Source: Methylovulum sp. (GTDB taxonomy: Bacteria > Pseudomonadota > Gammaproteobacteria > Methylococcales > Methylomonadaceae). From it: DNA of 64,000 nt. The DNA is taken from positions 32,409-96,408 of the forward strand of contig JAQTQZ010000014.1 of assembly GCA_028712695.1 (NCBI GenBank). The letters are read 5' to 3'. The position numbers were made by a program, and so were the translations under genes. Each line of letters starts with the position of its first letter. Position 1 is the first letter of the stretch. Below are positions 29,001-38,532 of the stretch, piece by piece. The notes beneath the pieces were generated by a model, which was given only the letters and a program-made list of their open reading frames with translations, was not told where the DNA came from and searched no databases.

Positions 29001-29501
29001 TTGAATGAGCTAAAACAAATTGTTTCCCTGCGCTTAGCTGATAGCGACCGCGCGGCTGTGCAGGCCATTGCTGCTCGGCTTTTCGTTAGGGAATCCGATA
29101 TTTATCGCTTCGCCATCAACTATTTACTTAACCGGTTCAGCTGTTTGTTTGATAAATCCTACGCAGGCAGTGACTTATTACCTGCCATGCTGGAAATAAG
29201 GGAGGAGATAAACCATTCGCTTGGCCTTAAAAGGCATCAGCTAGAAAAAATCATTAATGGCAATAATTTACATCCCGATAAGTATGTAGCAATGTCCGAC
29301 ATTGAATTATTGCTCATGCCACAGCACATGATTAAACAGCGGCTAATAAAGCTTGATAGCACGCCACGAAATAATCTCAGCATAGAAGATTGGCTAAAAG
29401 CCTATTTGACCGAAAAGTACGACTTAGCCGATTACGGCCAAAACATAGAATTTGAAGATTTTGCAGGGATAGAAAAAGAAGCGGCCAATTTCGATCTATA
29501 G
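29001..29501 (+). CDS. Ribbon-helix-helix-like small regulatory protein
   Basis: The 166-residue product starts at a TTG with AGGA 8 bases before it; an ATG at 29005 is out of frame, so the TTG start is supported. The N-terminal 45 residues have the ribbon-helix-helix pattern: a short strand with alternating residues (IVSLRLAD) followed by two helices (DRAAVQAIAARLFV and ESDIYRFAINYLLNRF). This is a DNA-binding fold used by small repressors. The remaining 120 residues have no motif I recognise. The gene is convergent with malate dehydrogenase. Autoregulation through the palindrome at 28871 is plausible but unproven. Confidence 0.6.
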   Translation: MNELKQIVSLRLADSDRAAVQAIAARLFVRESDIYRFAINYLLNRFSCLFDKSYAGSDLLPAMLEIREEINHSLGLKRHQLEKIINGNNLHPDKYVAMSDIELLLMPQHMIKQRLIKLDSTPRNNLSIEDWLKAYLTEKYDLADYGQNIEFEDFAGIEKEAANFDL

Positions 29502-29560
29502 TCAAAATCAAACCGCTGAATTGTTTAACCCCATATTTAATTACATCATCAGTTATAAAC

Positions 29561-30538
29561 CTAAAATAAATGCCGGACAGCATCACGCTCTTCTTTCAAT
29601 TCTGCTTCTGAAAGCCGCATCCGTTGCAAGCTGAAGTCATTAACATCCAAACCCTTAACAATATTCACCTCGCCATCAACCACGGTAACCGGGTAAGAAT
29701 AGACCAAACCCGGCTCAATGCCGTAACTGCCGTCAGACAACACACCCATACTAACCCAATCACCTGCGGCGGTTCCTAATGCCCACGTTTTCATTTGGTC
29801 AATAGCGGCATTAGCTGCGGAGGCGGCACTGGATTGCCCACGGGCTTTAATCACCTCGGTGCCGCGCTGCTGTATTTTCGGAATAAAATCATTGACAAAC
29901 CAATCTTCATCGACCAACGACAACGCATCTTGCCCCTTCACTTTAGCATGATGCAAATCAGGGTATTGGGTAGCAGAATGATTTCCCCAGACAATCATGT
30001 TTTTTACATCAGCGGGCAAAACACCACATTTTTCAGCTAAATAGCCCAAGGCGCGATTGTGATCTAACCGGCTCATTGAAGAAAAATTTTCGGGCTTTAA
30101 ATCTGGCGCATTTTTTAACGCAATCAAGGCATTAGTATTGGCTGGATTACCGGTTACCAGCACCTTTACTGACCGGCTCGCCACTTCATTTAACGCTTTG
30201 CCCTGCACCGCAAAAATTTCGGCATTCACCTCCAACAAATCCTTACGTTCCATACCTGCTCCGCGTGGACGGGCGCCCACTAAAAAGGCGTAGTCCACAT
30301 CCTTGAAAGCAACCTTAGGGTCATCAGTGATAATAACGCGATGCAATAAGGGGGCAGCACAATCATTAAGCTCCATCACAACTCCTTGCAACGCCCCCAT
30401 TGCGGGCGAGATTTCTAGCAAATGTAAAACAATAGGCTGCTCAGGCCCTAGTAACAAACCTGCCGTTAAACGAAACAGTAAGGAATAACTAATCTGTCCC
30501 GCCGCGCCAGTAACCGCTATATGAATAGGTGTTTTCAT
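29561..30538 (-). CDS. mdh: Malate dehydrogenase
   Basis: The 325-residue product begins with the Rossmann motif [11 protein letters not shown]. It carries the substrate-binding arginines in [15 protein letters not shown] (R90/R92), the catalytic aspartate in LDHNRA, and the catalytic histidine H187 in [10 protein letters not shown]. It reduces oxaloacetate to malate with NADH. In methylotrophs this step belongs to the serine cycle as well as the TCA cycle. It is transcribed divergently from mtdA, gckA and glyA with a 204-base shared upstream region. The length is typical for the cytoplasmic-type family. Confidence 0.95.
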   Translation of the reverse strand: MKTPIHIAVTGAAGQISYSLLFRLTAGLLLGPEQPIVLHLLEISPAMGALQGVVMELNDCAAPLLHRVIITDDPKVAFKDVDYAFLVGARPRGAGMERKDLLEVNAEIFAVQGKALNEVASRSVKVLVTGNPANTNALIALKNAPDLKPENFSSMSRLDHNRALGYLAEKCGVLPADVKNMIVWGNHSATQYPDLHHAKVKGQDALSLVDEDWFVNDFIPKIQQRGTEVIKARGQSSAASAANAAIDQMKTWALGTAAGDWVSMGVLSDGSYGIEPGLVYSYPVTVVDGEVNIVKGLDVNDFSLQRMRLSEAELKEERDAVRHLF

Positions 30539-30742
30539 CTGTTTTCCTTGTATTTTTTCGTGTGTGATAGTTTCTTTATTTTGAAGAGGCCTGCAATGCC
30601 CTTATGCTTGTAATCGTATCACTCATAGCTTGATAAAATCACCCTAATAATGCGGGCAAGCTACACGCTTAATCATGGCTTGTTTTGTTTATCGCGTATA
30701 ATAACGCACAATTATTTACATTAACTAACGCCCAAGTAATTC
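30539..30742. promoter_or_regulatory. Divergent mdh/mtdA upstream region
   Basis: A TATAAT box at 30697-30702 fits a rightward promoter for mtdA about 40 bases before its ATG. A convincing -35 hexamer at the right spacing is not visible. The leftward promoter for mdh is not placed. Confidence 0.4.
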
Positions 30743-31600
30743 ATGAAGAAGTTGCTATTTCAGTTCGATACAGACCTCCACCCTTCCGTTTTTGATACGG
30801 TAGTAGGTTATGATGGTGGCGCAGACCATGTTATTGGCTACGGAGGTTTAACACCTGACACTGTCAAGTCGCTTGTAGAAGGGGCTATTTTTACCCGCGC
30901 CCCCAAAGATAAAAAAAATACCGCCATTTTTGTCGGCGGTAGTGACATAATTGCTGGACAGGCCTTGTTCACGGCAATTCAAAGCTATTTTTTCCCCGGC
31001 TTTCAGGTGTCGATCATGCTTGACAGCAACGGCAGCAACACCACCGCCTCGGCCGCAGTAGCAAAACTAACAACCAGCGGCACAGTTGTCGGCAAAAAAG
31101 CCGTCGTCTTAGCTGGCACTGGCCCGGTAGGCCAACGTGCGGCAGCTATGCTGGCAAAAGAAGGCGCTGACGTTTCTTTAACCGCTCGAACCATGGCGCG
31201 GGCGGCGCAAGCCTGTGCCGATATAAAAACCCGTTTCGGTGTCAATATCACCCCCGTAGAAGCGTTTGATAACGACGCCAGAGCGGCTGCGATTGCGTAT
31301 GCAAACATTGTTTTGGCAACAGGCGCCACAGGCGTAGAACTGCTCAAAGCAGAGCATTGGCAACACAACAGCAATATCGGAATGATAGCGGACGCCAATG
31401 CCACCCCACCTCTTGGTATCGGTGGCACAGATATGATGGATAAGGGTATCGAAAGACACGGCAAAATCATCTGGGGTGCCATCGGCTTTGGGGCATTAAA
31501 ATTAGCCTTGCACCGCGCCTGCATTGCTAAATTATTTGAAGACAATAAACAAGTTTTCGATGCAGAAAACATCTTTGCCCTCGCTAAAAAGATGGCGTAA
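30743..31600 (+). CDS. mtdA: NADP-dependent methylene-H4MPT/methylene-H4F dehydrogenase
   Basis: The 285-residue product matches MtdA along its whole length. It starts MKKLLFQFDTDLHPSVFD, has the N-terminal YDGGADHVIGYGG substrate region and the NADP-binding loop GTGPVGQRAAAMLAKEG (about residues 130-146). The enzyme oxidises methylene-H4F (and methylene-H4MPT) to the methenyl form with NADP. It links C1 units to serine-cycle assimilation and NADPH supply. It is the first gene of the mtdA-gckA-glyA run, and gckA begins 9 bases after its stop. It works with FchA, found at 40683. Confidence 0.95.
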   Translation: MKKLLFQFDTDLHPSVFDTVVGYDGGADHVIGYGGLTPDTVKSLVEGAIFTRAPKDKKNTAIFVGGSDIIAGQALFTAIQSYFFPGFQVSIMLDSNGSNTTASAAVAKLTTSGTVVGKKAVVLAGTGPVGQRAAAMLAKEGADVSLTARTMARAAQACADIKTRFGVNITPVEAFDNDARAAAIAYANIVLATGATGVELLKAEHWQHNSNIGMIADANATPPLGIGGTDMMDKGIERHGKIIWGAIGFGALKLALHRACIAKLFEDNKQVFDAENIFALAKKMA

Positions 31601-31609
31601 ATAATAGCC

Positions 31610-32965
31610 ATGGCCACACTGCTTGAATTAAGACGACAAACCCTGCAAATTTTTGAGGCGGGGATCGCTGCTGCCAACCCTTCTGACGCCGTCAAACGCT
31701 ATCTGAAAGCAAACGATGACCAACTTGAAATTCTGCTGGATGATGGCAGTACGCGTACTGGTCACTGGTCAAAAATCCACCTTATCGCCTTCGGCAAAGC
31801 CGCCTGCGCAATGACAGCGGCAGCGCAGCAAATTATTCCCGCCCCGCTGTTGTCCGCCACGCCTATCGCCGTGACCAACTATGAAAATGTCACTTCAATT
31901 ATCGGCGTAGATGTGATCGGCGCAGGGCATCCACTCCCTGACAATGCCGGGTTGATGGCATCAAAGCAAATTATTGACCAAATCAGCCATACGCAAAAAG
32001 ATGAACTCGTCTTGGTTTTGGTCAGTGGCGGCGGCTCAGCATTGATCCCCTACCCTGCAAACGGAATTAGCCTGCAAGAAAAAATTGCCACAACCGACTT
32101 ATTACTGGCCTGCGGCGCGACCATTAACGAAATCAATTGTGTGCGCAAACATTTATCCCAATTAAAAGGTGGTGGCTTGGCACGGCTCGCCCTGCCCGCC
32201 GATGTCCATGCCCTGATTTTATCTGATGTATTAGGCGATGACTTAAGCGCCGTTGCCAGCGGCCCAACCGTCCCGGACAACAGCACCTATGCTGATGCTG
32301 TCACGTTGTTAAAAATGAAAGGCATTTGGGACAAAATCCCCGTTAATGTACAGTCCTATTTGGATCAAGGCAGACTAGGCAAGCGGCCGGAAACACCCAA
32401 ACCCAATGATGATGTGTTTATAAAGGCTGCCAATACGCTGATAGGCAGCAATGCCATCAGCGTAACAGCCATGCTGAAAACAGCACAAAAACTGGGTTAT
32501 GAAACCCAACTCTACAGTGGTCATTTATGTGGTGAAGCCAGAGAAGAGGCAGAAAAACTGGCTGTATACGCAAAAAAGATCAACAAGCCACTCGCCTTGT
32601 TAGCAGGCGGCGAAACAACCGTCACGTTGCATGGTGATGGTCTAGGCGGCAGAAACCAAGAAATGGCACTGGCATTTGCATTGGCTGCCGGGCAACATGG
32701 CTTGACTGGGCAATGGGTGTTTTTAAGCGGCGGCACTGATGGCCGTGACGGCCCTACCGATGCGGCAGGCGGCTTGGTTGACCCAAATACCTTAACGCGG
32801 ATGATAACCACGGGATGTGACGCCATCGCCCTACTTGCCAATAACGATTCCTACCATGCGTTAAAAAATTCACAAGATTTACTGGATACTGGCGCAACAG
32901 GCACTAACGTTGCTGACTTGCAGGTATTGTTAATACACCCCAATCTTGGACAAAACCCATTTTAA
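31610..32965 (+). CDS. gckA: Glycerate 2-kinase (MOFRL/DUF4147 family)
   Basis: The 451-residue product is of the class II glycerate kinase type. Visible marks are an early GKAACAM segment, GAGHPLPDNAG, VLVSGGGSALI (the phosphate-binding glycine loop), INCVRKHLSQLKGGGLA and the C-terminal MOFRL part with GGRNQEMALAFA and SGGTDGRDGPTDAAGG. In the serine cycle it phosphorylates D-glycerate to 2-phosphoglycerate for the enolase step. It begins 9 bases after mtdA, and glyA follows by 23 bases with a strong AAGGAGAAAA site. The length is normal. Confidence 0.92.
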   Translation: MATLLELRRQTLQIFEAGIAAANPSDAVKRYLKANDDQLEILLDDGSTRTGHWSKIHLIAFGKAACAMTAAAQQIIPAPLLSATPIAVTNYENVTSIIGVDVIGAGHPLPDNAGLMASKQIIDQISHTQKDELVLVLVSGGGSALIPYPANGISLQEKIATTDLLLACGATINEINCVRKHLSQLKGGGLARLALPADVHALILSDVLGDDLSAVASGPTVPDNSTYADAVTLLKMKGIWDKIPVNVQSYLDQGRLGKRPETPKPNDDVFIKAANTLIGSNAISVTAMLKTAQKLGYETQLYSGHLCGEAREEAEKLAVYAKKINKPLALLAGGETTVTLHGDGLGGRNQEMALAFALAAGQHGLTGQWVFLSGGTDGRDGPTDAAGGLVDPNTLTRMITTGCDAIALLANNDSYHALKNSQDLLDTGATGTNVADLQVLLIHPNLGQNPF

Positions 32966-32988
32966 TATAAAACAACAAGGAGAAAACC

Positions 32989-34242
32989 ATGTTTAATCGA
33001 TCTATGACCATAGCTGGCTTTGATGATGAATTGTTCCAGGCTATGGAACAAGAGCGCCATCGTCAAGAAGACCACATTGAATTGATCGCTTCAGAGAATT
33101 ACACCAGCCCACGCGTCATGGAAGCCTTAGGTTCACAATTGACCAATAAGTATGCCGAAGGCTACCCTGGCAAGCGCTATTACGGGGGCTGTGAATTTGT
33201 TGACAAAGTCGAGCAACTTGCCATCGACCGTGCCAAAGCGCTGTTTGGCGCAGATTACGCAAATGTCCAATCACATTCCGGCTCACAGGCTAATATGGCT
33301 GTCTTTATGGCAATGGTTCAGCCAGGCGATACGATCATGGGCCTAAGCCTTGCTGATGGCGGCCATTTGACACATGGCGCCAAACCTAACTTTTCGGGCA
33401 AACTGTATAACGCTATCCAATACGGGCTAAACCTCGAAACCGGTGAAATTGATTATGAACAAGTTGAAGCGCTAGCATTAGAACACAAACCCAAGCTTAT
33501 TGTTGCTGGCTTTTCTGCGTACTCGCGCGTATGGGACTGGGAACGCTTCCGTGGCATCGCCGATAAAGTCGGCGCCTATTTTGTCGTTGATATGGCGCAT
33601 GTTGCAGGCTTAGTTGCCGCTGGCTTATACCCCAACCCCGTCCCATTTGCAGATGCAGTCACCAGCACCACACACAAATCTTTACGCGGGCCACGCGGTG
33701 GGCTGATCCTGTGCCGTAGCAACCCCGATTTAGAGAAAAAAATCGACTCCAATATTTTTCCAGGCATTCAGGGCGGCCCATCCATGCACGTTATCGCCGC
33801 CAAAGCCGTGGCGTTCAAAGAAGCGATGGAACCGGAATTTAAAGTTTATCAGCAGCAAGTCATTAAAAACGCCCAAGCAATGGCGACGGCCTTCAGTACA
33901 CGCGGTTTTGAAGTCGTCTCCGGCGGCACTGACAACCATTTGATGCTGGTTTCCTTAGTTTCAAAAGGCATCACGGGTAAAGCCGCCGATGCCGCCCTAG
34001 GCCGCGCCCACATTACCGTCAATAAAAACGCCGTACCGAACGACCCGCAATCGCCATTCGTTACTAGCGGCATACGCGTTGGCACCCCCGCGCCAACCAC
34101 CCGTGGCTTTAAAGAAGCCGAAGTGACCGAAATCGCGCACATGATGTGTGACGTTATGGAAAATATCGATGATGAAAATGTTATCGCTTCAGTTCGCGAA
34201 CGCGTTGGCAACCTATGCGCACGGTTTCCCGTGTATGGCTGA
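32989..34242 (+). CDS. glyA: Serine hydroxymethyltransferase
   Basis: The 417-residue product has all marks of the PLP-dependent enzyme. The pyridoxal-binding lysine is K230 in [14 protein letters not shown]. Substrate and tetrahydrofolate regions appear as [23 protein letters not shown] and [11 protein letters not shown]. It converts glycine and methylene-H4F to serine, the entry step of the serine cycle, and also provides general C1 units. The ribosome-binding site is strong (AAGGAGAAAACC). It ends the mtdA-gckA-glyA unit. Confidence 0.97.
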   Translation: MFNRSMTIAGFDDELFQAMEQERHRQEDHIELIASENYTSPRVMEALGSQLTNKYAEGYPGKRYYGGCEFVDKVEQLAIDRAKALFGADYANVQSHSGSQANMAVFMAMVQPGDTIMGLSLADGGHLTHGAKPNFSGKLYNAIQYGLNLETGEIDYEQVEALALEHKPKLIVAGFSAYSRVWDWERFRGIADKVGAYFVVDMAHVAGLVAAGLYPNPVPFADAVTSTTHKSLRGPRGGLILCRSNPDLEKKIDSNIFPGIQGGPSMHVIAAKAVAFKEAMEPEFKVYQQQVIKNAQAMATAFSTRGFEVVSGGTDNHLMLVSLVSKGITGKAADAALGRAHITVNKNAVPNDPQSPFVTSGIRVGTPAPTTRGFKEAEVTEIAHMMCDVMENIDDENVIASVRERVGNLCARFPVYG

Positions 34243-34284
34243 TTCTTAGCCTTAGCGCTGACTCGCACAAAACGCCTATCAAAG

Positions 34285-34324
34285 CAACCTCACTAATATC
34301 CGGCAAAAGATAGGATTGAGGTTG
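34285..34324. terminator. Hairpin between convergent glyA and the adaptor gene
   Basis: CAACCTCA (34285-34292) pairs with TGAGGTTG (34317-34324), and an inner AATATCC/GGATT pairing extends the stem with bulges. It has no U-tract, so I treat it as a weak or rho-assisted terminator. Confidence 0.4.
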
Positions 34325-34387
34325 TATCAGGCCACTTTTCATGGCGCGCCCCTAACTTTCCGCAATGTTTACGGTGTCTTACAAAAA

Positions 34388-35389
34388 CTAATCATCATCA
34401 GGGATTTGTCCGCGCATTTCTTCGGACAGTAACTGCTGGGCACCCGTCGTAACAATTTGCTCCCCAGGATCCAGGCCATGGTTAACAAAATAACCATCAG
34501 CTGTCGTGACGTAATCGCTGATGACTCGACGGCTAAAGGCTTCGCCGCCAGTTTTTAGATAAACAAACGCCTGCCCCATTAGCCAGCATACGGCTGATTT
34601 AGGAATGATCACACCAGCCAGACGGTGCTGGGCTTCGGGTATCCATGCGCTGATACGCATACCTGGTTTAATGGTTTTGTCGTGAGTTTTGAAAAAATAG
34701 CCAACGCCTTGCATGTTAGCCTCTGTTTGTGGAGCCACCGAAATCAGTTCCGCTTGCTGGGCCTTGCTACGATTGCCTGAGGCGTCAATATAAATTGGCT
34801 GCTTGTCGCCTGCTAACTGGTGGTTAGTAGGCACGTTGATTTGTAGCAATGTTTGCTGACCCGACAAAAAAACACTGAATTTATCCGAATCCACAGATAA
34901 CGCCCAACCAGTGAGTATTTTTCCCCAGTTAAGCGTCGCTTCGTCAATAATCGATTGGTCTTGAAAGTGAGTCGAATCAAGCAACGCTTTATCCGCTTCC
35001 CATTGCGCCTGTTGACCTTGCAGGTTGCGTTTTGAAGCGACACCATGTTGATATAAATCCTGTTGCCGTTTGGCATTTTGTGCTGTTTGTTTAAGTTTTG
35101 CTTCCGCACTACTACGTTGAGTCAATGCCATTAAATAACGGGTGCGTAATGCCAATAATGGCTGTACTGAAATCGCTTTGCCATAAGCAATAAACTCAGC
35201 ATGATGGGTAGCGGTTGCAAGTGCCGTTGTTTCAATGCCTGTCGCACGTTGCGTTTCAATATCAAGCTTAACCACGGGTTGTCCATCTAAGGCCTGGATG
35301 AACGGGCGTTGCCCATCATCATTGGCAATAGTTGCTGTAACTGCAATAAAACTGCATATAAAAAACAGGGGGATTAACAACGGTTTCAT
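34388..35389 (-). CDS. HlyD/RND-type periplasmic adaptor-like protein
   Basis: The 333-residue product has a signal-like N-terminus (residues 1-22). Then comes a region typical of membrane-fusion proteins: an N-terminal beta part (VVKLDIETQRATGIETT), a short helical hairpin (about 85-140, LTQRSSAEAKLKQTAQNAKRQQDLYQHGVASKRNLQGQQAQ) and a C-terminal beta-barrel and membrane-proximal part (KPGMRISAWIPEAQ, VIIPKSAV, DPGEQIVTTGAQQLLSEEMR). These proteins join an inner-membrane pump to an outer-membrane channel. No RND pump or TolC-like gene is nearby, so it is an orphan in this window. It is transcribed in the same direction as xoxF, 200 bases downstream, behind a terminator. Confidence 0.75.
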   Translation of the reverse strand: MKPLLIPLFFICSFIAVTATIANDDGQRPFIQALDGQPVVKLDIETQRATGIETTALATATHHAEFIAYGKAISVQPLLALRTRYLMALTQRSSAEAKLKQTAQNAKRQQDLYQHGVASKRNLQGQQAQWEADKALLDSTHFQDQSIIDEATLNWGKILTGWALSVDSDKFSVFLSGQQTLLQINVPTNHQLAGDKQPIYIDASGNRSKAQQAELISVAPQTEANMQGVGYFFKTHDKTIKPGMRISAWIPEAQHRLAGVIIPKSAVCWLMGQAFVYLKTGGEAFSRRVISDYVTTADGYFVNHGLDPGEQIVTTGAQQLLSEEMRGQIPDDD

Positions 35390-35535
35390 GTTGGCGTAGA
35401 AAGATAGGCCGGAGCCGGATCATAAAAAAGCTCTTAGTGTGCAAGAGCTTGCCCAGTATTCATAATGTTATTAGGAAAAATAGAGATTTATAGCTTCTTG
35501 TTCTATTACGTTACTTAGCGTGTATAAAATAATAA

Positions 35536-35573
35536 TCAAAAAAAAGCCCTGGTCGAAATTTCAACCAGGGCTT
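35536..35573 (-). terminator. Rho-independent terminator of xoxF
   Basis: On the minus strand AAGCCCTGGT (35573-35564) pairs with ACCAGGGCTT (35553-35544), and a run of T (35545-35537) follows. It lies 27 bases after the xoxF stop. Confidence 0.9.
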
Positions 35574-35599
35574 ACCAATCAACCTAAAAAACTGGGTGA

Positions 35600-37453
35600 T
35601 TAGTTAGGCAATGCGAATACAGTCAACGTACCGCCTAATTTAGTGTACGAGTTTAAGCTTCTGTAAGCACCAACCGCACCTAGACCTTCAGAACCTGAAG
35701 CGTCTGTGCCATCATCAAGCCCAGCAGCAATACCGATACCTGCCCAGCCACCGATACCTGACAATACGCCAACATATTGTTTGCCGTTGTATTTCCAAGT
35801 ATTGACGTTACCGATGATGCCTGAAGGCGTTTTGAATTTGTACAATTCTTTGCCTGTTTTAGCATCAACCGCTTTTAAGTAACCTTCCAGTGTGCCGTAG
35901 AACACTACGCCGCCAGCAGTTGCAACCGAACCAGACCATACAGAGAATTGCTCTTTGTTAGACCAAACGATTTTACCTGTTTTAGCATCAAAAGCAGTGA
36001 ATTGGCCTAAGTTAGTCGTGCTGTCTGGTTTGCCTGTCATAACATCAGCGCCGGCTGGCATCATGCTTAAAGTAGCACCTACATAAGGCTGGCCTGCGGT
36101 ATATGACACTTCAAATGGTTCGTAGTCCATACACAGGTGGTTGCCTGAGATATAGAACAGACCAGTTTGTGGTGAGTAAGACACTGGCTGTTGGTTCTTA
36201 GAACCTAGCGCAGCAGGGCAAACGCCTTTAGTGTTGACGTCTTCACCGTTTTGCTCAGTACTGTATTTAGACACGACTTCTGGACGACCGGTGTTCATGT
36301 CAACATGTGTTGCCCAATTCACAGACTTATCGAATTTCTCGGCAACCAGCAATTCACCTGTTTCGCGGTCTAAAGTGTAACCGAAGCCATTACGGTCAAA
36401 ATGCACGATAGTTTTGTGCATTTTGCCTTTGACTTCTTGGTCAACCAAAACGGTTTCGTTGATACCGTCGAAATCCCACTCATCATGTGGTGTCATTTGG
36501 TAAACCCATTTAACAGCGCCTGTGTCTGCGTCACGTGCCCACAATGACATAGACCATTTGTTATCGCCTGGGCGTTGTACTGGGTTCCATGTGGATGGGT
36601 TGCCTGATCCGTAATAGATCAAGTTCAATTTAGGATCGTAGCTAGTCCAGCCCCAAGTTGTACCGCCACCGATTTTCCATTGGTCGCCTTCCCAAGTTTT
36701 AACACTTGAATCAGCACCTACTGGAACGACTTTGCCATTTTCCCAAGTAGTTGTTTTCTTAGCGTCAATCAACGTGTCTTTATCTGGGCCGATGCTATAG
36801 CCTTTCCATCTTAATTTGCCAGAATTGATATCATAGGCCGCCAAGAAGCCGCGGACACCAAACTCACCGCCGGAAATACCGGTTAAAACAGTGTCTTTCA
36901 CAACTAATGGTGCGTTAGTGTTGGTCATGCCCAGTTTAGGATCACCGTTTTGGACACTCCATACACGCTTACCTGTTTTAGCGTCTAAAGCAGTCAAAAC
37001 AGTATTAGATTGTTGCAAAAAGATTTTGCCGTCGCCGTAAGCCAAACCACGGTTGACAGTATCGCAACACATTACGGGAATAGTCACATCCGCGTCTTGT
37101 GTTGGGGTAAATTCCCAAATCACAGATTGGGTTTTTTGGTCAATTGCGTAAACAGTGTTAGGAAAAGGTGTGTGGATATACAGAACATCATCGACAACCA
37201 ATGGGCCGCCTTCATGACCACGTAATACGCCTGTGGAGAAAGACCATGCGGGTTGCAGATTTTTTACGTTGTTGGCGTTGATTTGATCCAATTCACTGTA
37301 ACGGGTACCCGCATAATCACCACCCCAAGTCGCCCAGTTAGCTGGGTTTTGAGTCAGTTTTTCAACACCACTGTTAGCAGTTGAAATTGCTGGTGCAACT
37401 AACAAAGCAGCTACACTGGAAGCAAGCAGCCAACTTTTTAAAGGCTTCTTCAT
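35600..37453 (-). CDS. xoxF: Lanthanide-dependent PQQ methanol dehydrogenase XoxF
   Basis: The 617-residue product has a signal peptide ([26 protein letters not shown]) and an eight-bladed quinoprotein propeller. The adjacent cysteines C129-C130 form the ring disulfide over PQQ. Metal ligands are E197 (GGEFGV) and N285 (GSGNPST). The catalytic base is D327 in HDEWDFDG. D329, two residues further, is the extra aspartate that marks lanthanide-using XoxF; calcium-type MxaF has Ala there. It oxidises methanol in the periplasm. A strong TCAGGAGAAATA ribosome-binding site precedes the ATG. No xoxG or xoxJ gene is next to it. Confidence 0.96.
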   Translation of the reverse strand: MKKPLKSWLLASSVAALLVAPAISTANSGVEKLTQNPANWATWGGDYAGTRYSELDQINANNVKNLQPAWSFSTGVLRGHEGGPLVVDDVLYIHTPFPNTVYAIDQKTQSVIWEFTPTQDADVTIPVMCCDTVNRGLAYGDGKIFLQQSNTVLTALDAKTGKRVWSVQNGDPKLGMTNTNAPLVVKDTVLTGISGGEFGVRGFLAAYDINSGKLRWKGYSIGPDKDTLIDAKKTTTWENGKVVPVGADSSVKTWEGDQWKIGGGTTWGWTSYDPKLNLIYYGSGNPSTWNPVQRPGDNKWSMSLWARDADTGAVKWVYQMTPHDEWDFDGINETVLVDQEVKGKMHKTIVHFDRNGFGYTLDRETGELLVAEKFDKSVNWATHVDMNTGRPEVVSKYSTEQNGEDVNTKGVCPAALGSKNQQPVSYSPQTGLFYISGNHLCMDYEPFEVSYTAGQPYVGATLSMMPAGADVMTGKPDSTTNLGQFTAFDAKTGKIVWSNKEQFSVWSGSVATAGGVVFYGTLEGYLKAVDAKTGKELYKFKTPSGIIGNVNTWKYNGKQYVGVLSGIGGWAGIGIAAGLDDGTDASGSEGLGAVGAYRSLNSYTKLGGTLTVFALPN

Positions 37454-37474
37454 AATATATTTCTCCTGATATTC

Positions 37475-37522
37475 TGTTGTACAACAAAATACTGATTATG
37501 TTTTTTTTAGACTAATATTAGT
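37475..37522. promoter_or_regulatory. Two perfect palindromes in the xoxF leader
   Basis: TGTTGTACAACA at 37475-37486 and ACTAATATTAGT at 37511-37522 are both perfect 12-base palindromes. The first is only 10-20 bases upstream of the xoxF ribosome-binding site. They are candidate repressor sites or mRNA structures. No protein is assigned. Confidence 0.4.
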
Positions 37523-37644
37523 TTTTGGCAGAGTTCTAGATCCCCTCGTGTACAGGAATATTTCACGCCAAGTGCCTAGATTTAATGATTTTGCCCAAAA
37601 AGTCAACTTTTAATAAAGCGGGAAAAGCCTAGTGGGTAATTACA

Positions 37645-37668
37645 AGGCTACCCTTATGGGTTTAGCCT
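37645..37668 (-). terminator. Hairpin after lpxH
   Basis: AGGCTACCC (37645-37653) pairs with GGGTTTAGCCT (37658-37668) with a two-base bulge and a TTAT loop. It lies just after the lpxH stop. The following sequence is not clearly T-rich on the minus strand. Confidence 0.4.
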
Positions 37669-37676
37669 GTTGTTTC

Positions 37677-38402
37677 CTAAATGACTTCGATTTGATGGCC
37701 TGCGTCATTCCAACATAAGATTTGACCACCATCCTTATGCCATGCCGCAAGCACAAAACGTTGCACAGGCTTGCCGTTTATTTCAAAGTCATGCACCGCA
37801 GGCCGATGTGTATGTCCATGGATAAGCCGGACACAAGCCTGTTCGCCCATTACCTTAACCACGGTGCCCTGATTGACGTCCATAATAGCCTGTGATTTTT
37901 TACGCTTATGGAAATAGCTACGGAGACGGTACCAGCGGGCAACCAATAAACGTAACAGCAATGGTTTAGAAAGCACATTCCCGCGCCATTCCTGCGTATG
38001 CGATTTAGCGCGGAATGTTTGATAAGGCAAGTCATCTGTGCACAACAAATCGCCATGCGTAAGCAAAGTAGGCCTACCTTGCAAATCAATGACAACATAA
38101 TCATCAAGCAAGGTGACCCCCGTTTCCGCACAAAATTGTTTGCCCAACAAAAAGTCGCGGTTGCCGGGCTGTAAATAAACAGCCGTTCCAGAATCAGTGA
38201 GCTTCTTAATTTGTTTGCGGATAGTGCGGTTAGGTGGCGTCAAATCATCATCACCTACCCAAGCATCAAATAAGTCACCTAAAATATAAACAGCCGCCGC
38301 GCTAGGGGCACGATTTTTCAGGAAATCGAGAAAGCGACGGGTAATTTCAGGCTTGTCCCATGAAATATGCAAATCGGAAATAAACAGGATATCGTCATTC
38401 AT
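37677..38402 (-). CDS. lpxH: UDP-2,3-diacylglucosamine diphosphatase
   Basis: The 241-residue product has the metallophosphoesterase motifs in order: FISDLHIS (D-x-H), GDLFDAWVGDD, GNRDFLLG (G-N-R-D), THGD and HGHTHRP. LpxH hydrolyses UDP-2,3-diacylglucosamine to lipid X and UMP in lipid A synthesis, at the inner face of the cytoplasmic membrane. It follows the ppi gene on the same strand with 130 bases between, and cysS is divergent. This ppi-lpxH next to cysS arrangement is common in gammaproteobacteria. The length matches the family. Confidence 0.95.
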   Translation of the reverse strand: MNDDILFISDLHISWDKPEITRRFLDFLKNRAPSAAAVYILGDLFDAWVGDDDLTPPNRTIRKQIKKLTDSGTAVYLQPGNRDFLLGKQFCAETGVTLLDDYVVIDLQGRPTLLTHGDLLCTDDLPYQTFRAKSHTQEWRGNVLSKPLLLRLLVARWYRLRSYFHKRKKSQAIMDVNQGTVVKVMGEQACVRLIHGHTHRPAVHDFEINGKPVQRFVLAAWHKDGGQILCWNDAGHQIEVI

Positions 38403-38476
38403 CTGAAGGCTTCTGCCCGTTGCGCCAACCTACCGAATTAATAGGCTGGGACTGCCAACTTAAAACTAACAAGGAC

Positions 38477-38503
38477 GGCGTACAAAACAGTGTTTTGTAC
38501 GCC
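38477..38503 (-). terminator. Hairpin between ppi and lpxH
   Basis: GGCGTACAAAACA (38477-38489) and TGTTTTGTACGCC (38491-38503) are perfect complements with one base between, so the stem is about 12 pairs with a tiny loop. It lies about 30 bases after the ppi stop. The minus-strand downstream flank is T-containing but not a run. Confidence 0.5.
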
Positions 38504-38532
38504 TAAAAAACGCTTAACCCAGACCTTAGCGC

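Noticed and set aside
31003..31695. 230-residue minus-strand frame opposite mtdA
   Set aside because: Antisense shadow of a well-supported gene; the low-complexity Ala/Ser-rich product has no motif.
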